Of a stretch of DNA of 45,053 nucleotides, positions 24,693 to 32,407 are shown piece after piece. The first letter of the stretch is position 1; each line of letters starts with the position of its first letter. Source of the stretch: Bacillota bacterium (GTDB lineage: Bacteria > Bacillota > Clostridia > Tissierellales > MES13); NCBI GenBank assembly GCA_009711765.1, contig VEND01000025.1, positions 1-45,053 of the forward strand, in the 5' to 3' direction. The notes under the pieces were generated by a model. It had not been told where the DNA came from. It searched no databases and worked only from the letters and a program-made list of their open reading frames with translations. Both the position numbers and the translations under genes were made by a program.

Positions 24693-24893
24693 ATGCTTTT
24701 AGGCATAAATATTACTTTATTTGGTGGAATAATAGCAGTTGACCCTAACTCTAATCTAGCTGGTGTAGAATATATAATTGCACTTACAGGGTTAATTATA
24801 TCTATTGTTGGTCTTGAAAAAAATAAGGACTTAAAAGATAGTATAATACTAAAATTAAGTTTAGATAAAATATTACTTAAGCAAAGTAATTAG
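24693..24893 (+). CDS. Short membrane protein or fragment, 66 aa
   Basis: ATG 24,693 has no clear ribosome site. Two hydrophobic segments (LLGINITLFGGIIAV and IIALTGLIISIVGL) flank a short loop, then a charged tail. A terminator overlaps the stop. It may be the 3' part of a longer lost gene. Confidence 0.45.
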   Translation: MLLGINITLFGGIIAVDPNSNLAGVEYIIALTGLIISIVGLEKNKDLKDSIILKLSLDKILLKQSN

Positions 24894-24925
24894 TCGAAAG
24901 AACTGTTGGCTGATTACTTTTTTTA
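24884..24925 (+). terminator. Rho-independent terminator
   Basis: AAGTAATTAGTC (24,884-24,895) pairs with GGCTGATTACTT (24,908-24,919), with two G-T pairs, followed by a T-rich tail. Confidence 0.8.
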
Positions 24926-25053
24926 TTTTAATAAAGTCTGTATGCTATGCTAAAAATTATATTTAAAAAATAAAATGTAAATTATTATAAAAATACGTAA
25001 CTTTAGAAAATCCATAAGTAAAATAAAGAAGCAATATATGTAAATTTTTCTAG

Positions 25054-25212
25054 TGCTATAGTCTCAAATATAATATTGAATATACACCTTATGATTTGTA
25101 TAAATGGCTAAATGAAGGGGATACAATGGGGGAAATTATTGTGAGTGCTAATTATTTTAAAGGTATACTTGTACATCCATATCATAGTTATTATATATAC
25201 AAAAAAAATTAA
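25054..25212 (+). pseudogene. C-terminal fragment of an unknown protein
   Basis: An open frame reads YNIEYTPYDLYKWLNEGDTM, then GEIIVSANYFKGILVHPYHS, to a stop at 25,212. No start or ribosome site. The composition is clearly protein-like. The rest of 24,930-25,300 shows nothing else. Confidence 0.45.
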
Positions 25213-25306
25213 AGGGAGGGAAAGTACTAGCTAAAGGAAGATAAGAAATACTTAATTATTAAAAAGGTATTTTAAATTCTTTCATTAAAAGCTAGGAAAA
25301 ATTATT

Positions 25307-26926
25307 ATGAAAAAATTTGTTTCTGTATTGTTAGTTTGTTTACTTATTAGTACTGTTGCATTCGCAACACCCCCAAATGAGAAGATAAGGTGGAGTGAAA
25401 AACATGGAACACCTGAATTTATTTCAGGAAAATTAACTAAAGCTTCTAATGATAAACCTGAGGATATCTTATTTAAATATTTAGAAAATAATAAGAAAAA
25501 GTTTAAAATCGGTAGTTCATCATCGAAGGAATCCTTTAAGATTTTGTCTAAGGGAAAAGATTCTTTAGGATATTCTTATATAAGATTACAACAGATTTAT
25601 AAAGGAATGCCTGTTTTTGGTTCAACCCAAGTAGCTAATATAAATGAAGAAGGAGTTCTTACAAGTATTTCAGGAGCTGTTATACCTAATTTAGATAAAG
25701 AGAGTAAATTAAAGCTTAAAAAGAAAGTAAAGGAAAAAGAAGCTATTGAAATGGCTGAAAAAGACCTTGACTTTACTCCAGAGCATGAAAAGAAGCCATC
25801 TTCAGAAATGGTAATTTATTATCATGAAGATGAAGCAAGATATGCATATTTAGTAAACTTAAACTTCTTAGATCCTGAGCCAGGAAATTGGAATTATTTT
25901 ATAGATGCAGTTACTGGTGAAATAATTAATAAATATAATTCCATAAATTATCCTAAACCATCTCCTATTCCTACAACAGGGGAAGATACTTTAGGAACTG
26001 GAACAGGTGTATTAGGAGATACTAAGGAAATAAACACCTTATTATCTTCTTCAGAGTATTACCTAATAGATAGAACAAGGGGAAATGGAATCCAAACCTT
26101 TGATGGTAAAACTAGAAAAAGACTTCCAGGAGATATATGGGCAGATAGTGATAATACATTAAATGAAAATTATGACCATGCAGCTGTAGATGCTCAGCAC
26201 TATATGGCAGTAACTTATGACTATTATTTAGAAAAATTTAATAGAAATAGTTTTGATGGTAATGGTGCTTTAATGAAGGCTACAGTTCATTATGATAGAG
26301 ATTATAATAATGCTTTTTGGAATGGAGAACAAATAGTATTTGGAGATGGAGATGGAGTTCAGCTTGTAGAAGTTTCTGGAGCATTAGATGTTATAGCCCA
26401 TGAATTAACCCATGCAGTAACAACTTATACAGCTGATTTAATTTATAATGGCGAATCAGGAGCATTAAACGAAACTATGTCAGATATTTTTGGTACTGCA
26501 GTTGAATTTTATGATAATAATAATCCTGATTGGTTAATGGGTGAGGATGTTTATACACCAGCTATCGATGGAGATGCATTTAGATCCATGGAAGATCCAA
26601 CAGCCTATGGAGATCCGGATCATTATGATGATAGATATACAGGAACATTAGACAATGGAGGAGTGCATACAAATTCAGGTATTGTAAATAAAGCAGCTTA
26701 TTTAATAAGTGAAGGCGGAGAGCATTATGGTGTAACAGTTAATGGTATAGGTATAGATAAAATGACGTCGATATTCTATCGTGCTTTAACCCAACATCTT
26801 ACTCAATCAGCTACATTTAGTCAGATGAGAGCAGCAGCAGAACAATCAGCTATAGAACTCTACGGAAATAATAGTCAAGAACTACAAGCGGTAAGTGATG
26901 CTTTTGATTCTATAGGAGTATATTAA
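25307..26926 (+). CDS. Secreted thermolysin-like neutral metalloprotease (M4)
   Basis: ATG 25,307 starts a signal peptide ([19 protein letters not shown], cleavage near residue 21). An FTP/PepSY propeptide follows ([35 protein letters not shown]). The catalytic domain has zinc motif HELTH at 365-369, third ligand Glu389 in GALNETMSD, and catalytic His454 in [15 protein letters not shown]. The 539-residue length and the domain order fit M4 proteases such as clostridial lambda-toxin or Bacillus neutral protease, acting outside the cell. Gene stands alone with its own terminator. Cleavage is autocatalytic in the family. Confidence 0.93.
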   Translation: MKKFVSVLLVCLLISTVAFATPPNEKIRWSEKHGTPEFISGKLTKASNDKPEDILFKYLENNKKKFKIGSSSSKESFKILSKGKDSLGYSYIRLQQIYKGMPVFGSTQVANINEEGVLTSISGAVIPNLDKESKLKLKKKVKEKEAIEMAEKDLDFTPEHEKKPSSEMVIYYHEDEARYAYLVNLNFLDPEPGNWNYFIDAVTGEIINKYNSINYPKPSPIPTTGEDTLGTGTGVLGDTKEINTLLSSSEYYLIDRTRGNGIQTFDGKTRKRLPGDIWADSDNTLNENYDHAAVDAQHYMAVTYDYYLEKFNRNSFDGNGALMKATVHYDRDYNNAFWNGEQIVFGDGDGVQLVEVSGALDVIAHELTHAVTTYTADLIYNGESGALNETMSDIFGTAVEFYDNNNPDWLMGEDVYTPAIDGDAFRSMEDPTAYGDPDHYDDRYTGTLDNGGVHTNSGIVNKAAYLISEGGEHYGVTVNGIGIDKMTSIFYRALTQHLTQSATFSQMRAAAEQSAIELYGNNSQELQAVSDAFDSIGVY

Positions 26927-26965
26927 TAAGAGATATGTAATTAATTAAAATAGTATTATTTTATG

Positions 26966-26987
26966 GGCACAGTATATTGTGCCTTTT
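26966..26987 (+). terminator. Terminator of the protease gene
   Basis: GGCACA (26,966-26,971) pairs with TGTGCC (26,978-26,983), followed by TTTTC. A short but clean stem-loop. Confidence 0.8.
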
Positions 26988-27173
26988 CTTTTATTTTTGA
27001 CGTAAATATTTTAGTTAATAATAAATCCTTTTATAAACTAAGCCTAGGTTTCAGTATAATATTTCTTAGTAAGTATTAGTAAATATTTTTTTAGACTTAC
27101 TTTTTAATGGTACTTGTCAGACTACAATTCACTTTACTCCACTTACCAAACATGGTATTATTTAGTTTAAAAT

Positions 27174-27704
27174 ATGAAATTCCAAAATAATATGTTGAAA
27201 GGTTATTTAAATAATGAAAAGGAGGAATTTAAAATAAAACTGAGGATCCTAAAAATAGGAGTTATTATCATAATTATTGTTAGTATAATACTTATGTTAA
27301 ATTCCTCTAAACAAGTTAAAATATCATATTTACTAAGAAATTCACTAGATCAAAATTTATGTTTTGATAAGTTATCAATAAGGATTGTGAAACTTAATTC
27401 TGATACACTTGCAATGAAAAGATTAGAAATCGAAGATGAAAAAAGTATAAAAAGAATCTTAGATTTAATATGCAAATATAAAATTAAAAAGACATTTCAA
27501 TCGGAGTATGTAGCGCGAACAAATATTATATATAAACTAGATTTTATATATAAAGAAATCTCAAATAATATTTCTATAAGGATTATAGGGAATGAATATT
27601 TTAGTTTATCTATTGGAGATAAAGATGAACAAGTATATAAGTTAGTTACAGACGAAAAGGAATTAAGATATTTATTTAATACTTTAAAAAAACATACGAA
27701 GTAA
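27174..27704 (+). CDS. Membrane-anchored protein, layout like 22,601-23,059
   Basis: The open frame starts at ATG 27,174, but the only strong ribosome site (AAAAGGAGG, 27,211-27,219) lies inside it, placed for an in-frame ATA at 27,234. That start would give KLRILKIGVIIIIIVSIIL as N-terminal anchor, as in neighbouring proteins. The outer domain (FDKLSIRIVKLNSDTLAMKR; ELRYLFNTLKKHTK) ends in a LxxLFxxL segment like DUF5301-type proteins. Function unknown. Confidence 0.65.
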   Translation: MKFQNNMLKGYLNNEKEEFKIKLRILKIGVIIIIIVSIILMLNSSKQVKISYLLRNSLDQNLCFDKLSIRIVKLNSDTLAMKRLEIEDEKSIKRILDLICKYKIKKTFQSEYVARTNIIYKLDFIYKEISNNISIRIIGNEYFSLSIGDKDEQVYKLVTDEKELRYLFNTLKKHTK

Positions 27705-27804
27705 AATAAATTTCAGAAAGAAAAACTATCTATTTCTATGTTTAATATAATATGAAAATCTATTGAAACTATAGCATAAATGTCCATTATACAAGGAGGA
27801 TAAT

Positions 27805-28101
27805 ATGAAAAAGAAAATAAATATGATCTTTAACATTTTTGCATATTTAATATCAACTGTCTTAATTTTGTGGGCTTATTTAGACCGAATTGTAAGTTAT
27901 ATATCTACAAGAGAAATAAATTTTATAAGGATTTTACTTATATATTTAATTGGAATGGGATGTTGGACTGTATTTATAAGTGTACTTGTAAAAAAAAGCT
28001 TGGATTCGATAATTACTAAACCAGTTTTAAAATCTTTAGTTTTAGGTATTATCGTATTTGTGCCATTTATAATAATTATAATAGATAGAATATATCTATA
28101 A
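27805..28101 (+). CDS. Small integral membrane protein, 98 aa
   Basis: ATG 27,805 follows AAGGAGGA. Three hydrophobic segments are visible (IFAYLISTVLILWAYL; IRILLIYLIGMGCWTVFISV; SLVLGIIVFVPFIIIII). Family unknown. It precedes a decayed leader repeat. Confidence 0.7.
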   Translation: MKKKINMIFNIFAYLISTVLILWAYLDRIVSYISTREINFIRILLIYLIGMGCWTVFISVLVKKSLDSIITKPVLKSLVLGIIVFVPFIIIIIDRIYL

Positions 28102-28197
28102 AATTTTTATATTAATATATCACTAACTTCCTTATTAAAAGTGTAATGTGATTAGTATTGTTTATGAGTATAATATCTATTTAGTTTAACCTTATGT

Positions 28198-28280
28198 AAA
28201 TAAAATATCGCCGACATAAAGTGTTTGTAATGTATTAATATTATATGAAAAAGTAACTGTCGATAATAAAGAATTATATT
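28198..28280 (+). repeat. Leader repeat, copy 4 (3' end only, decayed)
   Basis: AATAAAATATCGCCGACATAAAGTG, then ATTAATATTATATGAAAAAG, CTGTCGATAATAAAGAATTA match the hairpin end of the leader. The inner stem is destroyed (GTTTGT/GTAAC) and the core is degenerate (AATTATATT). A new gene starts 12 bases on. Confidence 0.6.
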
Positions 28281-28291
28281 AGGAGGAGAAA

Positions 28292-28813
28292 ATGAAAAGA
28301 ATAAAACTTGTTGCACCTTCATTAGAGCATAAATGTTTAGTCATGGATTATAAAAGAGAATTTATAGAAAACGAAGATAGTATGGATGGCACTGCGGGTC
28401 TTAGGAATTCAGAGACCTATGAAGAATGGTATCAATTGATTGTTGATAATTCTTGTGAAGAAACAGTTAAGGAAGATTTAGTTCCTGCAAGTACATACTT
28501 AGGGATTTCTGTAAAAGATGGAAGATTAATTGGAATGATTGATATTCGTCATAGATTGAACGATTTTTTGTTTAATTATGGAGGACATATAGGATATAGC
28601 GTTAGAAAGTCAGAAAGACAAAAAGGTTATGCGACTGAAATGTTGTCTTTAGCTTTAAGGAAATGTTTAAACTTAGGTATGGATAGAGTATTAATCACAT
28701 GTGACAAGAAGAATATTGCATCAGCAAAGACAATTATAAAAAATGGTGGAGAGCTTGAAAATGAAGTTGTAGAAGAAAATGAAATAATTCAGCGTTATTG
28801 GATTAAAATATAA
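28292..28813 (+). CDS. GNAT family N-acetyltransferase
   Basis: ATG 28,292 follows TAGGAGGAG. The 173 residues show LVAPSLEHKCLVMDYKREF at the start, the central YLGISVKDGRLIGMIDIRHR strand, GYSVRKSERQKGYATEMLSL with the acetyl-CoA loop (Arg/Gln-x-x-Gly-x-Ala), and VLITCDKKNIASAKTIIKNG, the C-terminal Asn/Ser pattern of GNATs. Length is typical. It follows leader copy 4, as another gene does after each leader. Substrate not predictable. Confidence 0.88.
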   Translation: MKRIKLVAPSLEHKCLVMDYKREFIENEDSMDGTAGLRNSETYEEWYQLIVDNSCEETVKEDLVPASTYLGISVKDGRLIGMIDIRHRLNDFLFNYGGHIGYSVRKSERQKGYATEMLSLALRKCLNLGMDRVLITCDKKNIASAKTIIKNGGELENEVVEENEIIQRYWIKI

Positions 28814-28876
28814 TAAATTTTGCATATGAAAAAGAGAAGGTAATAAACGTAAATAAATTCTATAGCATGATATTTC

Positions 28877-28910
28877 CACTATTCGTTAAGTCGGAATATT
28901 TTGAATAGTG
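28877..28910. repeat. Short inverted repeat
   Basis: CACTATTC (28,877-28,884) and GAATAGTG (28,903-28,910) form an 8-bp dyad around an 18-base loop between the GNAT and DUF3267 genes. It may be a weak terminator or a decayed cassette site. Confidence 0.35.
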
Positions 28911-28955
28911 TATATAAGTTAAAATTGAAATATAGCTATATCACAGGAGGGGGTT

Positions 28956-29567
28956 ATTATCAAAATTATTAACAAAATGCCAAAAGTAAATAAGGATAAG
29001 CATATAGAATTACTTGATAAGAAGTGGAAACAATTAATAGGGCCTAAAAGTATTGTAATTGCTATTTTGATATCAATCCCAATAATGATATTAACTACAT
29101 TTATTACTATATTATTAATCAATATTGTTTCAACGATTTCTTTTAAAGAATTTGGTATTAATAAAAATTCTATAAAAATATCCATTAATGTTATTGGGAT
29201 TGCTAGCGTTTTTTTTATGGTAATAATACATGAACTTATACATTTAATTTTTATACCTAATTTTAAAAAATCAGATAAAATAGTTATAGGATTTAGCTTA
29301 TTTGGAGGTTATGTTTATTCAGAAGAAGTGATAGCTAAATCAAGATATATACTTATTAGTATTACACCTTATATTATTATATCAATAATTTCACCATTAG
29401 TATTAGGAGTATTAGGGTTATTGAACCCAATTATAAAATTTCTTATATTAGTGAATGCTATAGCGTCATCAGTAGATATTTTAAATTTTTTACTTATATT
29501 ATTTCAAGTTCCTTCTGATGCTTATTTAACAAGCAATGGAATGACTACTTATTGGAAGAATGCTTAG
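28956..29567 (+). CDS. DUF3267-type membrane metallopeptidase
   Basis: AGGAGGGGG (28,944-28,952) is placed for an ATT/ATC start near 28,956-28,959; the first ATG is 28,977. Segments: an amphipathic start, membrane helices at about 29-54 and 70-85 (numbered from the ATG), then the zinc motif HELIH in VIIHELIHLIFIP, and further helices (YILISITPYIIISIISPLVL). VDILNFLLILFQVPSDAYLT near the end fits the family's Asp third-ligand region. DUF3267 proteins are related to site-2-type proteases; substrate unknown. Confidence 0.8.
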   Translation: MIKIINKMPKVNKDKHIELLDKKWKQLIGPKSIVIAILISIPIMILTTFITILLINIVSTISFKEFGINKNSIKISINVIGIASVFFMVIIHELIHLIFIPNFKKSDKIVIGFSLFGGYVYSEEVIAKSRYILISITPYIIISIISPLVLGVLGLLNPIIKFLILVNAIASSVDILNFLLILFQVPSDAYLTSNGMTTYWKNA

Positions 29568-29769
29568 TTGAAATATATCAAATTAGAAAATGTACTATTT
29601 ATGCTATTATAGCTATCGCTGATGGTGCTGATGAACGTTTGTGTAAAACAATATTTGAGCCATAAATAAATAATAAAAATTTGGTAGTATGATAACAATT
29701 TTAGTAAAAAATTTTAAATGTGGGAGTAATAAAATAAAATGATACTACTATAAGAGGGGGAATTCAACT

Positions 29770-30231
29770 GTGAATGTAGAGGAAATGCTTGAAGAAATCA
29801 ATAACCTGAAAGAGAAAACAGATAAAAAGAGTTATAAAAGATATAAATTTGAATTATTAAAAAGACTAATTTTAAGATTAGAATCCTTTTCAGATTGTAG
29901 AGAGTGTAGTGAACTATTAGAAGAATTTAGTTTTGTAATTCAAGATATGAAAAAAGATTCATTAAAAACTGTACCGAAAAGTTATAGATTAATTTTGAAA
30001 AAATCTAAATCACACCTACAGAAAAAACATAAGTTAGTTCCAAAAGGCTATTATACAGAATTAGGTTTAACTTTTGGGGTGAGTGCAGGCTTGATATTTG
30101 GAACTGTATTTTCTAATGTGATAGAACAAACGTCATTAATAGGTATGGGGTTACCTTTAGGAATAGGAATCGGGTTATCAATTGGGTCATATATGGATAC
30201 TAAAGCTAAAAAAGATGGGTTGATAATTTAA
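29770..30231 (+). CDS. Unknown protein with C-terminal double membrane hairpin
   Basis: GTG 29,770 follows AGAGGGGGAA. Residues 1-95 are charged, helical and probably cytoplasmic. Residues 98-145 form two glycine-rich membrane segments (LGLTFGVSAGLIFGTVFSN and GMGLPLGIGIGLSIGSYMD). This layout is common in Firmicute proteins of unknown function. An attC-like site follows it. Confidence 0.75.
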   Translation: MNVEEMLEEINNLKEKTDKKSYKRYKFELLKRLILRLESFSDCRECSELLEEFSFVIQDMKKDSLKTVPKSYRLILKKSKSHLQKKHKLVPKGYYTELGLTFGVSAGLIFGTVFSNVIEQTSLIGMGLPLGIGIGLSIGSYMDTKAKKDGLII

Positions 30232-30278
30232 CTTTAAGGAAGGGTTTTTCTTTATACAGTTAATGACTCGAAGACATC

Positions 30279-30336
30279 TGCTAATATAGTTTCTCGCACC
30301 TTACTAAAACATTCAATTCGGCCGATATCGTTTATG
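30279..30336. other. attC-like site, degenerate
   Basis: CTAATATAG (like the R'' side at 24,068 and 31,760) is followed by TTTCTCGCACC; the other arm is GGCCGATAT and the R'-like box GTTTATG (30,330-30,336). Pairing is weak, so the call rests on position between two genes and on box similarity. Confidence 0.3.
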
Positions 30337-30382
30337 AAACAGTTTTAAATAAGTAGTTTTAAAAATTAAAGGGGGGATATTT

Positions 30383-31075
30383 TTGAATAACATAGAGAGT
30401 ATAATTAAAAGAGTAGAATCTGTCATAGATTTATCAAGTGCAAAGCTAAGTGAGGAATACTTTTATCAAAGCTTGCCGCTTTGTATTATTGATTCAGTTT
30501 TTTCAATAGGAGTAACATATACTAGTACTCGCAACACAGTATTAAGATACTGTAAGTATTTTGATTTGAAAGTTTATAGAGAATATTATGAATTACCTAC
30601 AATAGAGAAACAGGAATCTATATCTCAATTAATACAAAAGATGAAAAAAATAGGCACAAAAAGATTTGCTTGGGAAATATTTAAAAATAGGCAGAGAACT
30701 TCCTCTAGAAATGGAATATTAAAATCAGAAGCAGTATTAAAATTTGCTGAAGTTTTAAATAGTTATGAAGTAGAATATTTTCAAGATATAAATAAAATTA
30801 TTAATAGTAGTGAATTTGAAGAAAGAATTAAAAAAATACCTGGACAAAAGAGTGGTATTTCTTTAAAATATTTTTTTATGTTAATAGGGTCAAATGATTT
30901 AATAAAACCAGATAGAATGGTATTGGGATTTCTTAAAAATTGTATGGGGAAAGAAGTAAAATTAGAAGAAGCACAAATATTATTGAGTGAAGCAAGTGAA
31001 CTATTAAAAGATAAATATGAAAATATGAATCCTAGATTACTAGATCATGAAATTTGGAAATATATGTCTCAATAG
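30383..31075 (+). CDS. HhH-GPD-like (DNA glycosylase-fold) protein
   Basis: TTG 30,383 follows AAGGGGGGA. The 230 residues include RNTVLRYCKYFDL (near residue 50), RTSSRNGILKSEAVLKFAEV (near 111), and IPGQKSGISLKYFFMLIGSN followed by LIKPDRMVLGFL. The last part matches the helix-hairpin-helix plus conserved Asp of HhH-GPD base-excision enzymes (GxxxxxSxxYxxML...xxPDxxxxxFL). The iron-sulfur cysteines of endonuclease III are absent. In an accessory island it could act on modified phage DNA, but that is inference. An attC-like site follows. Confidence 0.6.
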   Translation: MNNIESIIKRVESVIDLSSAKLSEEYFYQSLPLCIIDSVFSIGVTYTSTRNTVLRYCKYFDLKVYREYYELPTIEKQESISQLIQKMKKIGTKRFAWEIFKNRQRTSSRNGILKSEAVLKFAEVLNSYEVEYFQDINKIINSSEFEERIKKIPGQKSGISLKYFFMLIGSNDLIKPDRMVLGFLKNCMGKEVKLEEAQILLSEASELLKDKYENMNPRLLDHEIWKYMSQ

Positions 31076-31082
31076 AATAGCT

Positions 31083-31140
31083 AAATAACATACAGTTTAC
31101 ATTAACTTAAAAAAGTGTGTGGACCGTTTCAATACATCTA
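31083..31140. other. attC-like site, degenerate
   Basis: AAATAAC (31,083-31,089) lies just after the stop. AAAAAAGTGTGTGGACCGT (31,109-31,127) is nearly the same as the 3' arm of the site at 5931. The 5' arm has diverged and no good R' box is left. Confidence 0.4.
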
Positions 31141-31208
31141 GACTTATATAGAATTCTGAGAAGAATTTATGGAAATACAATATTAAATTACTAGTAAGGA
31201 GAATTATA

Positions 31209-31745
31209 ATGAATAAGTATTTTTTAATAATATATATACTTGCTATTATATTTGGAAGTAAAAATTTAATACTTGAAATTAAAAAAAGAATATATGATAG
31301 AAAGGTAACAATAACTAATGGACTAAAAAAATATAACTATACACAACTTATAGGTATATTGTACATGACTACATTCATTATATTTTGTATTTCTTTTTAT
31401 AGGAATCCTCTTGAAAAGGGGTTTATATTATTGGGAACTATGTGTGGTATACTTGGTGTAAAAGAGTTGATTATAGGGATTAAAAACGAAATAAGAGAGG
31501 ATGGTATTTATACAAATAAAGGAATTTATAAGTGGAATGAAATAATTAAATATGAATGGATGGAAATTAAAAAAAGAAGAAGCCTATTAAATAGCTCTTT
31601 AGAATATAGTAGTCTTCGATTTTATGTAGATAAAGGTTATCCAAAAAAAATTATAATTGATGTAGCTATGGAAGATATAGAAAAGACAGAAATCTTTTTT
31701 GATGAAATAGGTTTAACACATAAAAAAGATAAAAAGATAGACTGA
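31209..31745 (+). CDS. DUF5673-like membrane protein
   Basis: ATG 31,209 follows AAGGAG. Helices lie at about residues 4-20, 47-65 and 68-90. The C-terminal soluble part has EDGIYTNKGIYKWNEIIKYE followed by a short strand-rich domain (LRFYVDKGYPKKIIIDVAME), the pattern of DUF5673-type proteins (a PH-like fold beside the membrane). Length 178 is typical. It lies between two attC-like sites. Confidence 0.65.
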   Translation: MNKYFLIIYILAIIFGSKNLILEIKKRIYDRKVTITNGLKKYNYTQLIGILYMTTFIIFCISFYRNPLEKGFILLGTMCGILGVKELIIGIKNEIREDGIYTNKGIYKWNEIIKYEWMEIKKRRSLLNSSLEYSSLRFYVDKGYPKKIIIDVAMEDIEKTEIFFDEIGLTHKKDKKID

Positions 31746-31759
31746 TTAAATCAAATAGC

Positions 31760-31826
31760 ATCTAATATACTATTTTCAGACAGTTAACAAAACCTAAGTG
31801 AACCTTCGTAAGAAAGAAGGTTAGAT
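31760..31826. other. attC-like site with consensus R' box
   Basis: R''-like ATCTAAT (31,760-31,766) and R' GTTAGAT (31,820-31,826, a perfect GTTRRRY) bound a 67-bp segment. The inner arms (CAGACAGTTAAC / GTGAACCTTCG) pair weakly. The 5' arm TTTTCAGACAGTTAAC matches the half-site at 4327. Confidence 0.45.
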
Positions 31827-31866
31827 GAAAGACTATACAAATTTAATTAGTAAAAAGGAGAATAAA

Positions 31867-32061
31867 ATGAAGAAATATATTCCTAATATAATTTCAGTAC
31901 TAAGAATTATATGTTCTGCTTTATTAATATTATTTATAAATAATCGGGTCGGCTTTGTTTTTCTTTACTTTGTAATAGGTTTAACCGATATACTTGACGG
32001 TTTTATAGCAAGAAAATTCAAGTATCTAAAAAGGGATTTAAGATTCCTACGTTCCATCTGA
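31867..32061 (+). pseudogene. CDP-alcohol phosphatidyltransferase (PgsA-like), N-terminal fragment
   Basis: AAAAGGAGAA favours ATG 31,867. KKYIPNIISVLRIICSALLI is the usual first helix, and GLTDILDGFIARKFK gives the first half of the family motif DGxxAR. The rest (GxxxDxxxD and three more helices) is missing; the sequence breaks at about 32,040. About 64 of an expected ~180 residues remain. Confidence 0.8.
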
Positions 32062-32151
32062 ATTCATTTGCTAAACTGGGTATGGCTAAGTGACTATGAA
32101 CTTCTTAAATCGAAAACGATATTTAAAGAAAATGGACTAAATTAATTAGAT

Positions 32152-32190
32152 AAGGCTGTCTTACAAATTTTTAAAATGCAGTCCTTTTTT
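32152..32190 (+). terminator. Probable terminator
   Basis: AAGGCTG (32,152-32,158) pairs with CAGtCCTT (32,179-32,186) with one bulge, followed by T's to 32,190. Loop of 20 AT-rich bases. Confidence 0.5.
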
Positions 32191-32192
32191 AT

Positions 32193-32225
32193 TTCTCCAC
32201 TGGAATTATCGAAATAAGATGCTTA
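32193..32225 (+). pseudogene. Relic of group II intron ORF end
   Basis: CCACTGGAATTATcGAAATA.GATG matches 4853-4880 (the HWNY end of the intron maturase). It shows that another intron copy once reached this point. Confidence 0.5.
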
Positions 32226-32407
32226 GTAGTAGCTCTATTTAATCAAAGAAAAAGCCTTGAGGAATGTCATGAATAATAAATACTTGCATATTTATACTAT
32301 AATCCTAAGAAATTAGAAACAGTATTTACAGGGGGGATTTTTCAAAATAATTTAAGTTTTAGAGGAGTATAACCAGTGTTTGATGAATGTGCAAGAAGGA
32401 GGCAAAT

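Larger units (their letters stand above)
32062..32407. other. Intergenic stretch with intron relic and terminator
   Basis: A weak terminator lies at 32,152-32,190 and a group II intron ORF relic at 32,193-32,225. GTGTTTGATGAATGTGCAAG follows before the ribosome site. No gene is supported here. Confidence 0.4.
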
